A DNA stretch of 47,338 bases, from assembly GCA_010672165.1 (NCBI GenBank), contig JAAHHN010000025.1, positions 1-47,338 of the forward strand, read 5' to 3'. The translations under genes were made by a program, and so were the position numbers. Origin of the DNA: Spirulina sp. SIO3F2 (lineage in GTDB: Bacteria > Cyanobacteriota > Cyanobacteriia > Cyanobacteriales > Spirulinaceae). Position 1 is the first letter of the stretch, and each line of letters begins with the position of its first letter. The notes below the pieces were generated by a model that saw nothing but the letters and a program-made list of their open reading frames with translations, searched no databases and was not told the DNA's origin. Positions 16,741 through 26,578 of this stretch are shown here, piece after piece.

Positions 16741-16798
16741 AGCGTTGGCCCATTACATCAATTGTGATTGTTAGGGGAGAGTCTGAATATTTCCTGAA

Positions 16799-16897
16799 GT
16801 GATTCTGGGGAGTAACTCAGGGAATCACAGCTAGGACACGAAATGTACGGATACAATGTAAAAATACAGGTAAGTCTCTAACATAGTAATGTTAGAG
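16799..16897. promoter_or_regulatory. Two inverted repeats in the divergent GT2/DUF928 promoter region
   Basis: The 232-bp gap holds a hairpin GTGATTC...GAATCAC (16799-16828) with an inner GAGT-A-ACTC pairing. It also holds a perfect 9-bp inverted repeat CTCTAACAT-AGTA-ATGTTAGAG (16876-16897), about 75 bp before the DUF928 start. The second looks like an operator or a small RNA hairpin. No binding protein can be named. Confidence 0.4.
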
Positions 16898-16972
16898 TTC
16901 CGTTTCAAGGTGCATCGCAATTATCAAGTCAATCTTCAATAATTTGCCTTCTTAAGAATTTTGCTGACTGCT

Positions 16973-17815
16973 ATGCCTATACCAAAGTTCTATATCCGTC
17001 GTTGCTTGAGTCTGGGTCTTTTAAGTCTCGGACTATCGAGTCTGATCCCGTTAGCGAGTGAAGCAGTGGAGTATCCTAATTTCACTTCATCAAACGATAG
17101 TCCTCATCGTTCTGCAAGCAGTGCACCCCAGCGTTGTTCCCATACTTGCGTAACAGAAAGTTTTGACTTCAATGCCAACGGAACCCTCGACCAAGATGAG
17201 CGAGTAACACCGGTAACCGTGATCGCTCCCATGGGAAATACAATTACAACGGGTGATGGAACACTACGTTTAGTGATCTACATGCCAGAAGTCCAAGCCG
17301 ACTTTGCTGAATTGATTGTCGATGAGCAAATACTTAATCCAGACGCACCTGATTGGCGCACATATAGCTATCGGGAAGTGTACGTGGACGAAGCCATTCC
17401 CCTCCCTGATGCTCTCAAATCTGGCCCCAGACTGGTTACGTTTACAATTGAAGACCTTCAACTTAAACCGGGCAAGACTTACAATTGGATGCTCAGTTTT
17501 CGGTGTGGGGAAAATGATTGGGCCTCGACCTACAGTACTGTTGAAGGTCTTGTGGTTTATAACGACTCTGAAGGTGTATTGCCCGACACATCTCACCTCA
17601 CCCCATCTGCTTTAGAGAGAACAGCCCAGGATTTTGCCGATCGCCAGCTTTGGAGCGAAGCGCTACAACTCACAGCTCGCTTACGTGATGAGAACCCTCA
17701 AGCCTGGTCTAAGCTGCTTGAATCACAAGGTTTGGGCTGTTTTAGCCATGTGCCTTTTGCGGGAGAAGAAGCAACGTTTACACTAGCAGATGATCCCCGC
17801 TGTTTTGTGGAGTAG
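16973..17815 (+). CDS. DUF928-type secreted protein
   Basis: 280 residues from ATG 16973 (a TTG at 16961 is less likely). A signal peptide is clear: positive residues, then LSLGLLSLGLSSLIPLASEA. The mature part carries the DUF928 pattern: beta-rich, with VVYMPEV-like LRLVIYMPEVQADFAELIVD, KPGKTYNWMLSFRCG and a C-terminal helical region. DUF928 proteins are common in cyanobacteria, often near CHAT or CHASE2 genes, and have no known activity. Here the neighbours do not explain it. An EF-hand-like FDFNANGTLDQDE segment near residue 65 could bind calcium. Confidence 0.75.
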   Translation: MPIPKFYIRRCLSLGLLSLGLSSLIPLASEAVEYPNFTSSNDSPHRSASSAPQRCSHTCVTESFDFNANGTLDQDERVTPVTVIAPMGNTITTGDGTLRLVIYMPEVQADFAELIVDEQILNPDAPDWRTYSYREVYVDEAIPLPDALKSGPRLVTFTIEDLQLKPGKTYNWMLSFRCGENDWASTYSTVEGLVVYNDSEGVLPDTSHLTPSALERTAQDFADRQLWSEALQLTARLRDENPQAWSKLLESQGLGCFSHVPFAGEEATFTLADDPRCFVE

Positions 17816-17847
17816 TCTGGATGAGTTGACAAGATCGAGGTGTTGTC

Positions 17848-17949
17848 ATGTATGAAAATCCAACAGAATGGCTGGATTGGTTAGCGATCGCAGGATACCT
17901 AGGTTTTGCGGTCTTTATCGCTTGGCAGGTGATGAGTCGCACCAAGTAG
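17848..17949 (+). CDS. Small single-pass membrane protein (33 aa)
   Basis: A complete 34-codon frame from ATG 17848, with GAGG at about 9 bp upstream. The layout is polar acidic head (MYENPTEW), one hydrophobic helix (LAIAGYLGFAVFIAWQVM) and basic tail (SRTK). That is the layout of the very small membrane subunits of cyanobacterial photosynthetic and respiratory complexes, but I do not recognise it as any named one. It lies 32 bp after the DUF928 stop on the same strand. Chance open frames of this size exist, so confidence is moderate; the SD-like site and clean topology favour a gene. Confidence 0.55.
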   Translation: MYENPTEWLDWLAIAGYLGFAVFIAWQVMSRTK

Positions 17950-18049
17950 CTCACAAAAATCTAGAGGGCTGAACCTTTGTCAACCCTCTGCTTGTGCATC
18001 ATGATTTGTAACCTTTGCGCTGAATATTATCGTCAGCACTCAATGCTTA

Positions 18050-18226
18050 TCAAGCCTGTTCTTGTTGGCGACGATCAAGCGCCTTGAGCATTTGCTGGCG
18101 CACAGCCGCCGACCAATTACTATAATCCAGCAGCTCTGCGGTGGGAACCGCTGCGTTGACAGGAGTTTGGGATGTATTGACAGGGGCTTTTACATCCGAT
18201 GTGTTGAGAAGTGGTGAGGTGCTCAT
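18050..18226 (-). CDS. Small soluble protein (58 aa) downstream of thrS
   Basis: A complete frame from ATG 18226 to TGA 18050-18052. The first 30 residues are Ser/Thr/Pro/Val-rich and probably disordered. The second half is a compact charged helix pair (AELLDYSNWSAAVRQQMLKA then LDRRQQEQA). It is 116 bp downstream of thrS on the same strand. The clean two-part composition suggests a real small protein. No family is recognised. Confidence 0.55.
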   Translation of the reverse strand: MSTSPLLNTSDVKAPVNTSQTPVNAAVPTAELLDYSNWSAAVRQQMLKALDRRQQEQA

Positions 18227-18342
18227 CAAAACTAAATTTTATTTGAATAGAGGATTTTGTATATGTCCCTATTCTAACGAATAACTGCGATCGAAATTTT
18301 TAACGCTCTGTCCCCATTTGATTAAGAACAGATTAACGCCGC

Positions 18343-20169
18343 TTAGAAGTCAACGCGATCGCGATTCGCCGTTACCAACCGCTGCACCACCTCATCCGCA
18401 GCTAAAGCCCCCAACTCCCCAGCCGCACGGGTGCGAATGCTCAGAGTTTGGTTTTCTTGCTCTTGCGCCCCCACCACAGCCATGACGGGAATTTTTTGCT
18501 TCTCGGCAATGCGCACCAGTTTGCCCAAACGCTCACCTGTGCCTACCTCAGCACGAACCCCCTGAGCTAATAATTGCTCCACAATCGTCTGAGCATAGGG
18601 CACAAATTCATCACTCACACAGAGCAGCCGCACTTGTGTGGGGGCCAGCCAGAGTGGGAAATCCCCTGCATATTCCTCAATCAAAATGCCGATCAGGCGC
18701 TCTAGAGAGCCAAAGGGAGCGCGGTGGATCATCACGGGGCGTTGGCGATTGCCATCTTCACCGACGTATTCGAGATCAAAGCGATCGGGCAAATTGTAAT
18801 CCACCTGCACGGTGCCCAATTGCCATTCCCGCTCCAGCACATCCCGGAAAATAAAGTCCAACTTAGGGCCATAGAATGCCGCTTCACCGGGTGCTTCAAA
18901 ATAGTCCATTCCCAGATGCTGCACAGCTTTGCGGATGGCATTTTCCGCTTTGTTCCAAACATCATCGCCCCCGATATATTTACCCGATTCGGGATCACGA
19001 AAACTCAGGCGGGCGCGGAAATTTTTGAGCTGGAGCTTCTCAAAGACGGTCAAGATCAGATCCACCACATTGAGAAACTCTGACTCCAGTTGATCCGGCG
19101 TCACAAAGAGGTGCGAATCATCCACCGTAAAGCCCCGAACTCGGGTTAAGCCCCCCAGTTCTCCTGACTGCTCATAGCGGTAGACGGTGCCGAATTCCGC
19201 TAAGCGAATTGGCAGCTCCCGGTAGGAGCGGAGTTCACTCTGATAAATCTGGATATGAAATGGACAGTTCATTGGCTTCATCACAAAGCCCTGTTCCGCC
19301 ACGCGATCGGCCTCATCGTCAGCCATCATGGGGAACATATCTTCTTTGTAGTTGTCCCAATGGCCGGAGATCTTGAACAAGTCCGTGCGAGCAATGTGAG
19401 GCGTCACCACACCCTGGTAGCCCCGTTTCACTTGTTCTGCTTTCAGGAAATTTTCGAGTAGCGATCGCACGATCGCGCCCTTGGGTGTCCAGAGGGGAAG
19501 CCCTGGCCCCACTAGATCTGAAAAGACAAATAAGCCCAATTCTTTGCCTAGTTTTCGGTGATCCCGCTTGAGGGCTTCTGCTTTGCGACGCTTATATTCT
19601 TTGAGCTGGGCCGGCGTCTCCCAAGCGGTAGCATAGATCCGTTGGAGCTGTTGACGCTTTTCATCCCCCCGCCAATAGGCGCCTGCCACGCTTTCGAGGG
19701 CGATCGCCTTGGGGTTCAACATACTGGTGTTTTCCACGTGGGGTCCCGCACAGAGATCCCACCATTCATCGCCGAGATGATAGAGCGTAATGGGGTCGCC
19801 CTTGATCATATCGTTGAGAATTTCCAGCTTATAGGGCTCCTGAATCCTTTCAATCCGTTGGGCTGCATCTTCCCGGGTCACTTCTTCTCGAATCACGGGC
19901 AGCTTCTTTTTAATGATCTTGTCCATCTCTTTTTTGATGGCTTTAAGATCCTGCTCTGTAAACGAGTCTGAATTATCAAAGTCGTAATAAAAGCCAGTTT
20001 CTGTCCACGGGCCGATGGTCACCTGAGCTGTCGGAAACAGTTTTTGCACCGCCATTGCCATAACATGGGAGGCAGTATGACGAATACATTTGAGCTTTTC
20101 AGATTCACTGGTGCGGGGCAATGGGATGAAATCAGGGTTCTCACCATTGGGCTGTGCTGCGGCGGCCAT
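18343..20169 (-). CDS. thrS: Threonyl-tRNA synthetase lacking the TGS domain
   Basis: 608 residues from ATG 20169. The chain enters the editing domain almost at once (LKCIRHTASHVMAMAVQKLFP, later CAGPHVENT) without the roughly 60-residue N-terminal TGS domain of the E. coli enzyme. The class II catalytic core follows: motif 1 region, zinc-site MNCPFH (Phe where many bacteria have Gly), motif 2 FGTVYRYEQSGEL and motif 3 MIHRAPFGSLERLIGIL. The anticodon-binding domain is at the end. It charges tRNA-Thr in the cytoplasm and edits Ser-tRNA. It is monocistronic in appearance. Some cyanobacteria carry two ThrRS forms, so a TGS-containing paralogue may exist elsewhere. Confidence 0.96.
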   Translation of the reverse strand: MAAAAQPNGENPDFIPLPRTSESEKLKCIRHTASHVMAMAVQKLFPTAQVTIGPWTETGFYYDFDNSDSFTEQDLKAIKKEMDKIIKKKLPVIREEVTREDAAQRIERIQEPYKLEILNDMIKGDPITLYHLGDEWWDLCAGPHVENTSMLNPKAIALESVAGAYWRGDEKRQQLQRIYATAWETPAQLKEYKRRKAEALKRDHRKLGKELGLFVFSDLVGPGLPLWTPKGAIVRSLLENFLKAEQVKRGYQGVVTPHIARTDLFKISGHWDNYKEDMFPMMADDEADRVAEQGFVMKPMNCPFHIQIYQSELRSYRELPIRLAEFGTVYRYEQSGELGGLTRVRGFTVDDSHLFVTPDQLESEFLNVVDLILTVFEKLQLKNFRARLSFRDPESGKYIGGDDVWNKAENAIRKAVQHLGMDYFEAPGEAAFYGPKLDFIFRDVLEREWQLGTVQVDYNLPDRFDLEYVGEDGNRQRPVMIHRAPFGSLERLIGILIEEYAGDFPLWLAPTQVRLLCVSDEFVPYAQTIVEQLLAQGVRAEVGTGERLGKLVRIAEKQKIPVMAVVGAQEQENQTLSIRTRAAGELGALAADEVVQRLVTANRDRVDF

Positions 20170-20290
20170 AGGTTAGAAAAAAGTGTCAGACTCTTGAACT
20201 GGGGTTTGCCCTCAGATCATAGATGTCTGGGCATTGGTATGACAAGCTGTGCAGCCCTGCGTTTATCTTGTGGTGTTAAAGATGCTCCGC

Positions 20291-23200
20291 TCACCCCAAT
20301 TTCTCACGCTCAGCTTGAATTGCCTGTTTGACCTGTTCATACTGAGCTAATAGCTCTGGCAGATTTTGGTCTCCCCCGACGGTTGTCCCTTGACGACCCA
20401 AAGACTCCAGGGTTTGGCAGATTTTCGCAAATCCATTAGCACCAAGCGATGCGCTACTCGACTTGAGGGTGTGGGCAGCATGCTGGAGTTGATGCGCGTC
20501 TTGATTGGCCAGGGAATTCTCGATCTGCTGGAGCAAATCCACACTATCTTCGAGATAAGCATCAAACAAGTCACAGAGCAGTTCATCGGCGGCATCACCG
20601 CCAATGACACGCAACTCGTCGAGAACAACCGGATCTAAAACGGGGGAAACAGGGGTCATCATCACAGGGGGAGAAGAATGAGTAGAAGATGCAGAGGTCT
20701 TGCTAAAGGTTTTGAGGGCTTGCGTCAGGGCCTGCATGCGGATCGGTTTGCTGATGTAATCATCCATACCAGCCGCGAGGCAGCGGGCACGATCGCCCTG
20801 CATTGCATTTGCCGTCATCGCAATGATGTAAGGGCGGGCCTCACCCCACTGTTGACAAATCGTTTCGGTGGCTGTTAAGCCATCCATCTCCGGCATTTGC
20901 ACATCCATCAGTATCACATCATAGTCTTGCCGATTCAATGCTGCTAATACTTCCACGCCATTAGCCGCTACATCCGCACGATAACCCAGCTTTTTGAGCA
21001 GATTGAGCGATACTTTTTGATTCACCACATTATCCTCAGCAAGCAAAATGCGCCAAGCAATTGGTTCGGCTGATACAGCCGCCGCTGGGGGAGAAGACGG
21101 TTTTCCATTCGCACTACTGTCCTCCCCTGTGGGCATTAAGACTTCTAAGAGCGCATTATGGAGTGACGATTGTTTAATGGGCTTATTGAGTGTTAAAGCA
21201 AATAAGTTGGTATTTGGCCCAAGCTCCTGGGTATTTTGGAGGCCGATTGAAGTGAGCAGCAATAAGGGTAGACTCTGACTCTGGGGCAAATGCCGGATCT
21301 GCTGGGCCAGCATTGCGCCATCCATTTTGGGCATTTGCATATCAAGAATAGCCACATCAAATTCTTCCCCCGCCTTGAGATAGTCCAGCGCCTGAGCGCC
21401 AGAATCAGCCAAGGTGGGCTTCATGCCAAACGCTTGGGTCTGGAGCAACAACACATGACGATTGGTGGCATTATCATCCACAATTAAGATGCGTTTATTG
21501 GCTAAGGGATGTTGTGCTGGGTTGATAGAGACGCCGGTTTGTGCCGCTTGAGCTGCAATGGTGAAGTGAAACACTGAACCCACATTAATGGCACTCTCCA
21601 CCCAAATCCGTCCCCCCATAAGCTGGGCCAAACGAGCGCAAATCGCCAGCCCTAAACCCGTACCACCATATTCTCGGGTTGTAGAAGCATCCACCTGGCT
21701 AAAGGGCTTAAAGAGGCGATCGCGCCGATCTTCCGGAATACCAATCCCTGTATCCCGAACTTCAAAATGCAGCAAGAGGCTATCTTGCATCATTCGTGAA
21801 TCAGGGGATAAATCGGTTTGCGCCTCGGGGTAGACCGCTACAACGACCTCCCCCTTAGCCGTAAACTTCACTGCATTATTGAGCAGATTGATCAACACCT
21901 GCCGCAGGCGGGTTACATCCCCGATCAACATGGCAGGAACCTGGGGATCGATGAGATAGGCCAGTTCGAGACCTTTGGTACTCGCTACGCCCACCACCAG
22001 ATCAAGGGCTTCCTCCAAGCAGGCATTTAACCGAAAGGTTTGGGTTTCCAGCTCCAATTTTCCCGATTCGATTTTGGAGAAATCCAGAATATCGTTGATC
22101 AAGCTCAATAGGGCTTCACCGCTGGTGCGCACCACTTCCACAAAATCCCGCTGTTGGGTATCCAAGGACGTATCCAGGAGCAGACCTGTCATGCCAATGA
22201 CTGCATTCATCGGCGTCCGGATCTCATGACTCATCGTGGCCAGAAATTCACTTTTGGCTTGGTTCGCCACCTCCGCTGCTTCTTTGGCTTGGCGCAGTTG
22301 AGCTGCAACCTGCTGACGTTCTGTAATATCTGTAATTGTGCCCACAAGGCGATAGGCATGATCATTATCATCATAGAGACAGCGCCCTTTGGCTTCAATC
22401 CAGAGATAAGACCCATTGTGATGTTGGAGTCGATAGGTATCTCGGTAAATCCGTGTTTTGCCAATTAAATGGTCGTGAATAGTGCTCAGAGCAACAGAAA
22501 GATCTTCAGGATGGAGGCGATCGAACCACAAAGAGAGCTTATTGTCTGAATTAGTCTGGACATCACAACCAACGATGCGTAGCCACACAGGCGAATAGTA
22601 AACCTGATTACTGCGCAAATCCCAGTCCCAAATCCCATCATTGGTGCCGGAAATCGCCAACTCATATCGCTGTTCGCGTACCCGGAGTAGGGCCTCAATT
22701 TGTTCACGCTCGCCGATCTGCTCCTCTAGCTGTTGGTTGGCCCGGCTCAAGTCTTGGGTTCTTTGGTCAACCCGGACTTCTAACGTTGCATTCGCCTGCT
22801 GGAGTAGAGCAAATTGATCATGGAGCACCGCGATCATGGCTTGAAAGTTATCCGAGAGGGATGCCATTTCTTGGATACGGCTCCGCGGTAGTTGGACGGT
22901 GTCTTGGTTTTGGGCAAAACGTTGAGACACATTCGTCGTTATTTGGGTGAGCTGTTGCAGTGGTTTGCCCACCCATTGGCTCAACAGTAGAGCAATAACA
23001 CGGGTAATCAGGGCGATCGCCAAGAGCAAACCCAACTCATTAACGTAAATCAGTTCTAGGGCATTGATGTAGCGATTGGGTGACAATTGCACCAACACTG
23101 ACCAATCCATAATGCCCTGGAGTGGGAGTTGAATGCTATAAAACGACTTGCGCCAACGCACCATTACTGGGGTGCGGTCGGGCACATAGGGCAGCCACTG

Positions 23201-24394
23201 AAACAGGGTCTCTGAAATGTTTTGAATTTCCCCATCTTGTTGAAGATTAAACTGCTCAACCGTTTCAGCAGTGGTGAGAACCGCTTGGCGATCGGGGTTA
23301 ACAATTGCGGCCCTGACCCCGTCGATCTTTTGCGTTCCTGCCAGCAACTCTTGCAAGGGTTGTAAATCAATCTGAGCATAGACTTTCCCTGGTGTTGGGG
23401 CCGTTTGGGGTAGCGGATATTCCCACACTAGGATCGGGAAACCGTTTTTATCTTGTTGGAGTGTTGCGGTCGGTTGACGTGGAATCTGGGCTGAGGGGGT
23501 CGGTTGAGATAGGGTTGAATCTAACCCGAATGTTTGGTCTTGATGTTTGATAATCGCCAGTTCTAGGACATCCCCTAAAGTGCGGCGGGTTCGTTGGAGA
23601 TGTTGTTGAAGCTGTTCGGGAGGGTCTGTGGCGGCCCGCTGGGCTAAATCGGCGATCGCGGTTGCATGACGCTCTTCCCATTGATCCAGACGGCTCTGAA
23701 GCGGCAAAGCAATGGTCTTCAACGTGGTTTGCATCTCCATTTGCATGCTCTGAAACACTTGATTACCGTCAATAATCGTGACGATGAGCAAGGGCACAAA
23801 CACAAAAATGAGCAGCAGATTCAACAGAAGTTGCTGGAGCGACAGGGTTTGACGCAAGCGTTGGCGAGAGGGTTGGAGCGCTTTTGGCAACAGTAACCGG
23901 GCATAGTCCAAAACCAAGGTGGCGACAATCGCATTGAAAATGCCATTAATGGCTTGCTTACCTGCAATAACAAACGTTCCCCAAAAGAGAGGTACAGGTA
24001 AAATCGCCCCATAAAACAAAAACACTAAGGGAATGCCGATGGTAAACCAATACAACTCATCGAGCAAAATTAAATTACGTTTTTGCCAGCCTAATCGTAA
24101 CCCCCAGCCGACAAAAATAGCTTCGAGTGTAAAGATCACAATGGCATAGGGATGACCCCAAAGCACATACGTGTAAGAGCCCGCAACTAGACCTGCGATT
24201 GTGCCCCAAAAAATTCCTGAGACCCGTAATACCATTAAGACAAAAATGCTGCCAAACAGAAAATCCACCCCAAAAAAGAGGGGCCAGCTCAAGTAATTAC
24301 CAAGAACACCAGCAGCAATCAAACCCAACAAAGTGAGATGTCGGAGCCAATGTTGGCGAACCGTAGATTTGATAATTTGGAGGAGCGACTTCAT
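20291..24394 (-). CDS. Large hybrid sensor histidine kinase (HK-REC-REC-HPt)
   Basis: 1367 residues. Five to six N-terminal helices (about 15-175, MASE-like) and another at about 190-215 are followed by an extracytoplasmic sensor (215-445), a helix near 455-475, HAMP, coiled coil, and PAS/PAC (about 580-700, [17 protein letters not shown]). HisKA follows with [15 protein letters not shown] as H-box, then an ATPase domain ([24 protein letters not shown]) and two receivers with phospho-Asp in [15 protein letters not shown] and [17 protein letters not shown]-terminal HPt carries [11 protein letters not shown]. It would run a complete multistep phosphorelay, but no output regulator is adjacent. 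It is divergent from nnr across a 440-bp gap. Confidence 0.93.
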   Translation of the reverse strand: MKSLLQIIKSTVRQHWLRHLTLLGLIAAGVLGNYLSWPLFFGVDFLFGSIFVLMVLRVSGIFWGTIAGLVAGSYTYVLWGHPYAIVIFTLEAIFVGWGLRLGWQKRNLILLDELYWFTIGIPLVFLFYGAILPVPLFWGTFVIAGKQAINGIFNAIVATLVLDYARLLLPKALQPSRQRLRQTLSLQQLLLNLLLIFVFVPLLIVTIIDGNQVFQSMQMEMQTTLKTIALPLQSRLDQWEERHATAIADLAQRAATDPPEQLQQHLQRTRRTLGDVLELAIIKHQDQTFGLDSTLSQPTPSAQIPRQPTATLQQDKNGFPILVWEYPLPQTAPTPGKVYAQIDLQPLQELLAGTQKIDGVRAAIVNPDRQAVLTTAETVEQFNLQQDGEIQNISETLFQWLPYVPDRTPVMVRWRKSFYSIQLPLQGIMDWSVLVQLSPNRYINALELIYVNELGLLLAIALITRVIALLLSQWVGKPLQQLTQITTNVSQRFAQNQDTVQLPRSRIQEMASLSDNFQAMIAVLHDQFALLQQANATLEVRVDQRTQDLSRANQQLEEQIGEREQIEALLRVREQRYELAISGTNDGIWDWDLRSNQVYYSPVWLRIVGCDVQTNSDNKLSLWFDRLHPEDLSVALSTIHDHLIGKTRIYRDTYRLQHHNGSYLWIEAKGRCLYDDNDHAYRLVGTITDITERQQVAAQLRQAKEAAEVANQAKSEFLATMSHEIRTPMNAVIGMTGLLLDTSLDTQQRDFVEVVRTSGEALLSLINDILDFSKIESGKLELETQTFRLNACLEEALDLVVGVASTKGLELAYLIDPQVPAMLIGDVTRLRQVLINLLNNAVKFTAKGEVVVAVYPEAQTDLSPDSRMMQDSLLLHFEVRDTGIGIPEDRRDRLFKPFSQVDASTTREYGGTGLGLAICARLAQLMGGRIWVESAINVGSVFHFTIAAQAAQTGVSINPAQHPLANKRILIVDDNATNRHVLLLQTQAFGMKPTLADSGAQALDYLKAGEEFDVAILDMQMPKMDGAMLAQQIRHLPQSQSLPLLLLTSIGLQNTQELGPNTNLFALTLNKPIKQSSLHNALLEVLMPTGEDSSANGKPSSPPAAAVSAEPIAWRILLAEDNVVNQKVSLNLLKKLGYRADVAANGVEVLAALNRQDYDVILMDVQMPEMDGLTATETICQQWGEARPYIIAMTANAMQGDRARCLAAGMDDYISKPIRMQALTQALKTFSKTSASSTHSSPPVMMTPVSPVLDPVVLDELRVIGGDAADELLCDLFDAYLEDSVDLLQQIENSLANQDAHQLQHAAHTLKSSSASLGANGFAKICQTLESLGRQGTTVGGDQNLPELLAQYEQVKQAIQAEREKLG

Positions 24395-24836
24395 ACAATC
24401 TTGAACAAGGTTTCAAATTGGAAATTGAGTCAGCACACTCTAAGTCGTGAGCTGTTATTTCTATACCAATGTGTTTGACTCTCTCCAACTGCTGAGAAAA
24501 TTTGAAAATCGGTATTTTTTATGTGTGGAAATGTTCACAAGTGTGAAGGTTTATGAGGAGGGGCGATCGTGGATACTCTTCTTATCCTGCCCCATCAAAA
24601 TAACAGTTAATCATCACAGATATCCTATGGTTCATAATCGCCCTAATGCTATAAAGTCTAACTCGAAATAACGTTTAGGTTTGAGTCACTCTTTCCTATC
24701 ATAGGCGAAAGAATTATGCTTCAATCCGAGATTATTGTGTAGAGTTACAACGCAGTGTGACGTTAATCACATCCCATCGCCATCCCTATATCCAAGATTC
24801 AACGATGATGGGCGTAATCCATAACCGTGACAACCC
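24395..24836. other. Intergenic region between the hybrid kinase and nnr
   Basis: 442 bp with no convincing gene; a 74-codon plus-strand frame here has poor protein character. It contains TTCACA-AG-TGTGAA (24534-24547, 6-bp arms), a TATAAAGT box near 24650, and the CRP-like site listed separately. Confidence 0.5.
24756..24771. promoter_or_regulatory. CRP (SyCRP1)-type binding site upstream of nnr
   Basis: TGTGACGTTAATCACA is an exact match to the cAMP-receptor-protein consensus TGTGA-N6-TCACA, which the cyanobacterial regulator SyCRP1 also uses. It lies 66 bp before the nnr ATG, which would suit activation at an upstream position, and 360 bp from the kinase gene. The match is read directly; function is inferred. 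Confidence 0.6.
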
Positions 24837-26381
24837 ATGCGAGACTCTTCCATCACTCCTCCCCCCATCGTGACGGCGGCTCAGATGCAAGCCTTGGAAA
24901 CTGCAATGTTTGGAGCAGGTATGCCGATCGCGGCACTAATGGAAAAGGTGGCAGGGCAAATGGTGCAATGGCTGCAAGGGCATGTGCTCCCCAGCGATCG
25001 CAGTACCCCCATCGGCATTCTGGTTGGGCCAGGCCACAATGGTGGTGATGCTTTGGTGGTGGCGCGAGAGTTGAAGCTACTCGGCTATGGCGTCCGACTC
25101 TATCATCCCTTTGAGCGCCGTAAACCCCTTACTGATGCTCACTATCGCTACGCGCAGTATTTGGGGATTACTGAAGTGAGCGCGATCGCCGAACTCCAAA
25201 ATTGCCCGATTCTGATTGATGGGATATTCGGTTTGGGCCAAACACGAGAAATTATGGGAGAACTTGCCGCCGCGATCGCCACCGTCAACGGCTGGCCGTG
25301 TACCCGCGTGAGCTTGGATCTGCCTACTGGGATTGCCACAGATACCGGAGCGGTTCTCGGCACGGCGATTCGTGCCACCCACACCCTTTGTCTGGGGGTA
25401 TGGAAACGGGCTTGCTTTCAAGAGACTGCGGTTGACTATTTGGGAGCGCTGCATTGCCTGGATTTTGGTGTGCCTGAACAAGCGATCGCCACAGTCTGCC
25501 ACGAAACCCCGCGACAAGGTTGCTTAACTGAGGCTCAAGCCCTTGCGGCTGTGCCCCTCCACCGTCAACGCACAACCCACAAATATCGCCAAGGACACTT
25601 ACTCCTTATCGGTGGCTCTCAGCAGTATGGTGGCAGCATTGTTTTAGCGGGGTTGGGCGCTCGGGCTAGCGGCGTGGGCATGCTGACGATCGCGGTTCCT
25701 GAATCGCTTAAACCCCTAGTTTTGAGCCAATTGCCTGAAGCGCTGGTGGTGGCTTGTGCGGAAACGTCAACCGGGGCGATCGCTGCTTTGCCTGCTGATC
25801 TAGATCTAAGTAAATTCACCACCGTAGCTTGCGGGCCAGGCTTAACCACAGAAAACCTGGCTCTCCTAGAGACCATTTGGACAACCCCTGCACCACTCCT
25901 GCTCGATGCGGATGCGTTGAACCTCCTGGCGCTCAAAACCCCTGCTACGCCCCGTGAATCTCCCACGCTCCTGACGCCTCACCTCGGAGAATTTCGGCGG
26001 TTGTTTCCGGAGCAGGAAGTCAGCGATCGCTGGACGGCGATCAGTCAAGGCGCAGCACAACGACAAGCAATTATCTTGCTCAAAGGTGCAAGAACCCTTG
26101 TTGCAACACCCCAAGGCGAAATCTGGGCGATCCCTAACGGTACGCCCGCCCTCGCTCGGGGCGGCAGCGGCGATGTGCTTACCGGATTAGCAGGGGGTTG
26201 GCTAGCACAGACTGCTCCTGAACAAGCTGCCACAACCTTAGCAGCAGCGGCCTGGTTCCATGCAGCCGCTGCCCAACACCTGAGCAAACAGCAAACAGTG
26301 TTGGGGGTTGACCCAGTAAGTTTGGCAGCAGCGATTGATGAGGTGGTTGCGTTAGTGTTCGCTCAGGCCTCATCCAACTAG
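24837..26381 (+). CDS. nnr: Bifunctional NAD(P)H-hydrate epimerase/dehydratase
   Basis: 514 residues with both halves of the NAD(P)HX repair enzyme. Residues 1-225 are the YjeF_N epimerase domain (VTAAQMQALETAMFGAG, GPGHNGGDALVVARELK, DGIFGLGQTRE, DLPTGIATDTG). About 240-510 is the ribokinase-like ADP/ATP-dependent dehydratase (GGSQQYGGSIVLAGLGA, DADALNLL, LLTPHLGEFRRLF, the GSGDVLTGLAGGWLA anion-hole motif). It restores damaged hydrated NAD(P)H in the cytoplasm. A CRP-type site precedes it. The TAG stop codon takes its G from the first base of a MITE inserted right after it. Confidence 0.95.
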   Translation: MRDSSITPPPIVTAAQMQALETAMFGAGMPIAALMEKVAGQMVQWLQGHVLPSDRSTPIGILVGPGHNGGDALVVARELKLLGYGVRLYHPFERRKPLTDAHYRYAQYLGITEVSAIAELQNCPILIDGIFGLGQTREIMGELAAAIATVNGWPCTRVSLDLPTGIATDTGAVLGTAIRATHTLCLGVWKRACFQETAVDYLGALHCLDFGVPEQAIATVCHETPRQGCLTEAQALAAVPLHRQRTTHKYRQGHLLLIGGSQQYGGSIVLAGLGARASGVGMLTIAVPESLKPLVLSQLPEALVVACAETSTGAIAALPADLDLSKFTTVACGPGLTTENLALLETIWTTPAPLLLDADALNLLALKTPATPRESPTLLTPHLGEFRRLFPEQEVSDRWTAISQGAAQRQAIILLKGARTLVATPQGEIWAIPNGTPALARGGSGDVLTGLAGGWLAQTAPEQAATTLAAAAWFHAAAAQHLSKQQTVLGVDPVSLAAAIDEVVALVFAQASSN

Positions 26382-26505
26382 GGGCTGTCGTCAGTTAGAG
26401 TTCAAAATCTTGCTGCGACTGACTGACAGCCCCTTTCCTGATTTTTGGGTCGGGCGCTCTATCCCTTGCCCCATAAGGGTTCTGGTGTTAACTGATGACG
26501 CGCCT
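26381..26505. mobile_element. 125-bp MITE with imperfect terminal inverted repeats and TA flanks
   Basis: The ends are GGGGCTGTCGTCAGTTA (left) and, reading inward on the other strand, AGGCGCGTCATCAGTTA (right), agreeing at 13 of 17 bases. TA flanks both sides (26379-26380 and 26506-26507), the target duplication expected of IS630/Tc1-type transposition. A degenerate partial copy lies at 14401-14495. The element has no coding capacity, so it would need a transposase from elsewhere. An inner AGTCAGTC...CTGACTGAC-type symmetry near the left end may form a further hairpin. Confidence 0.75.
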
Positions 26506-26578
26506 TAAAATATACGCCTGAACATCATCACGATTGAACTCACAAGGTAGTCACTCTTGGTTCCACTACGTTAACGAT

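Noticed and set aside
24447-24671. 74-codon plus-strand frame upstream of nnr
   Set aside because: No recognisable domain, odd composition; better explained as promoter region of the kinase and nnr genes.
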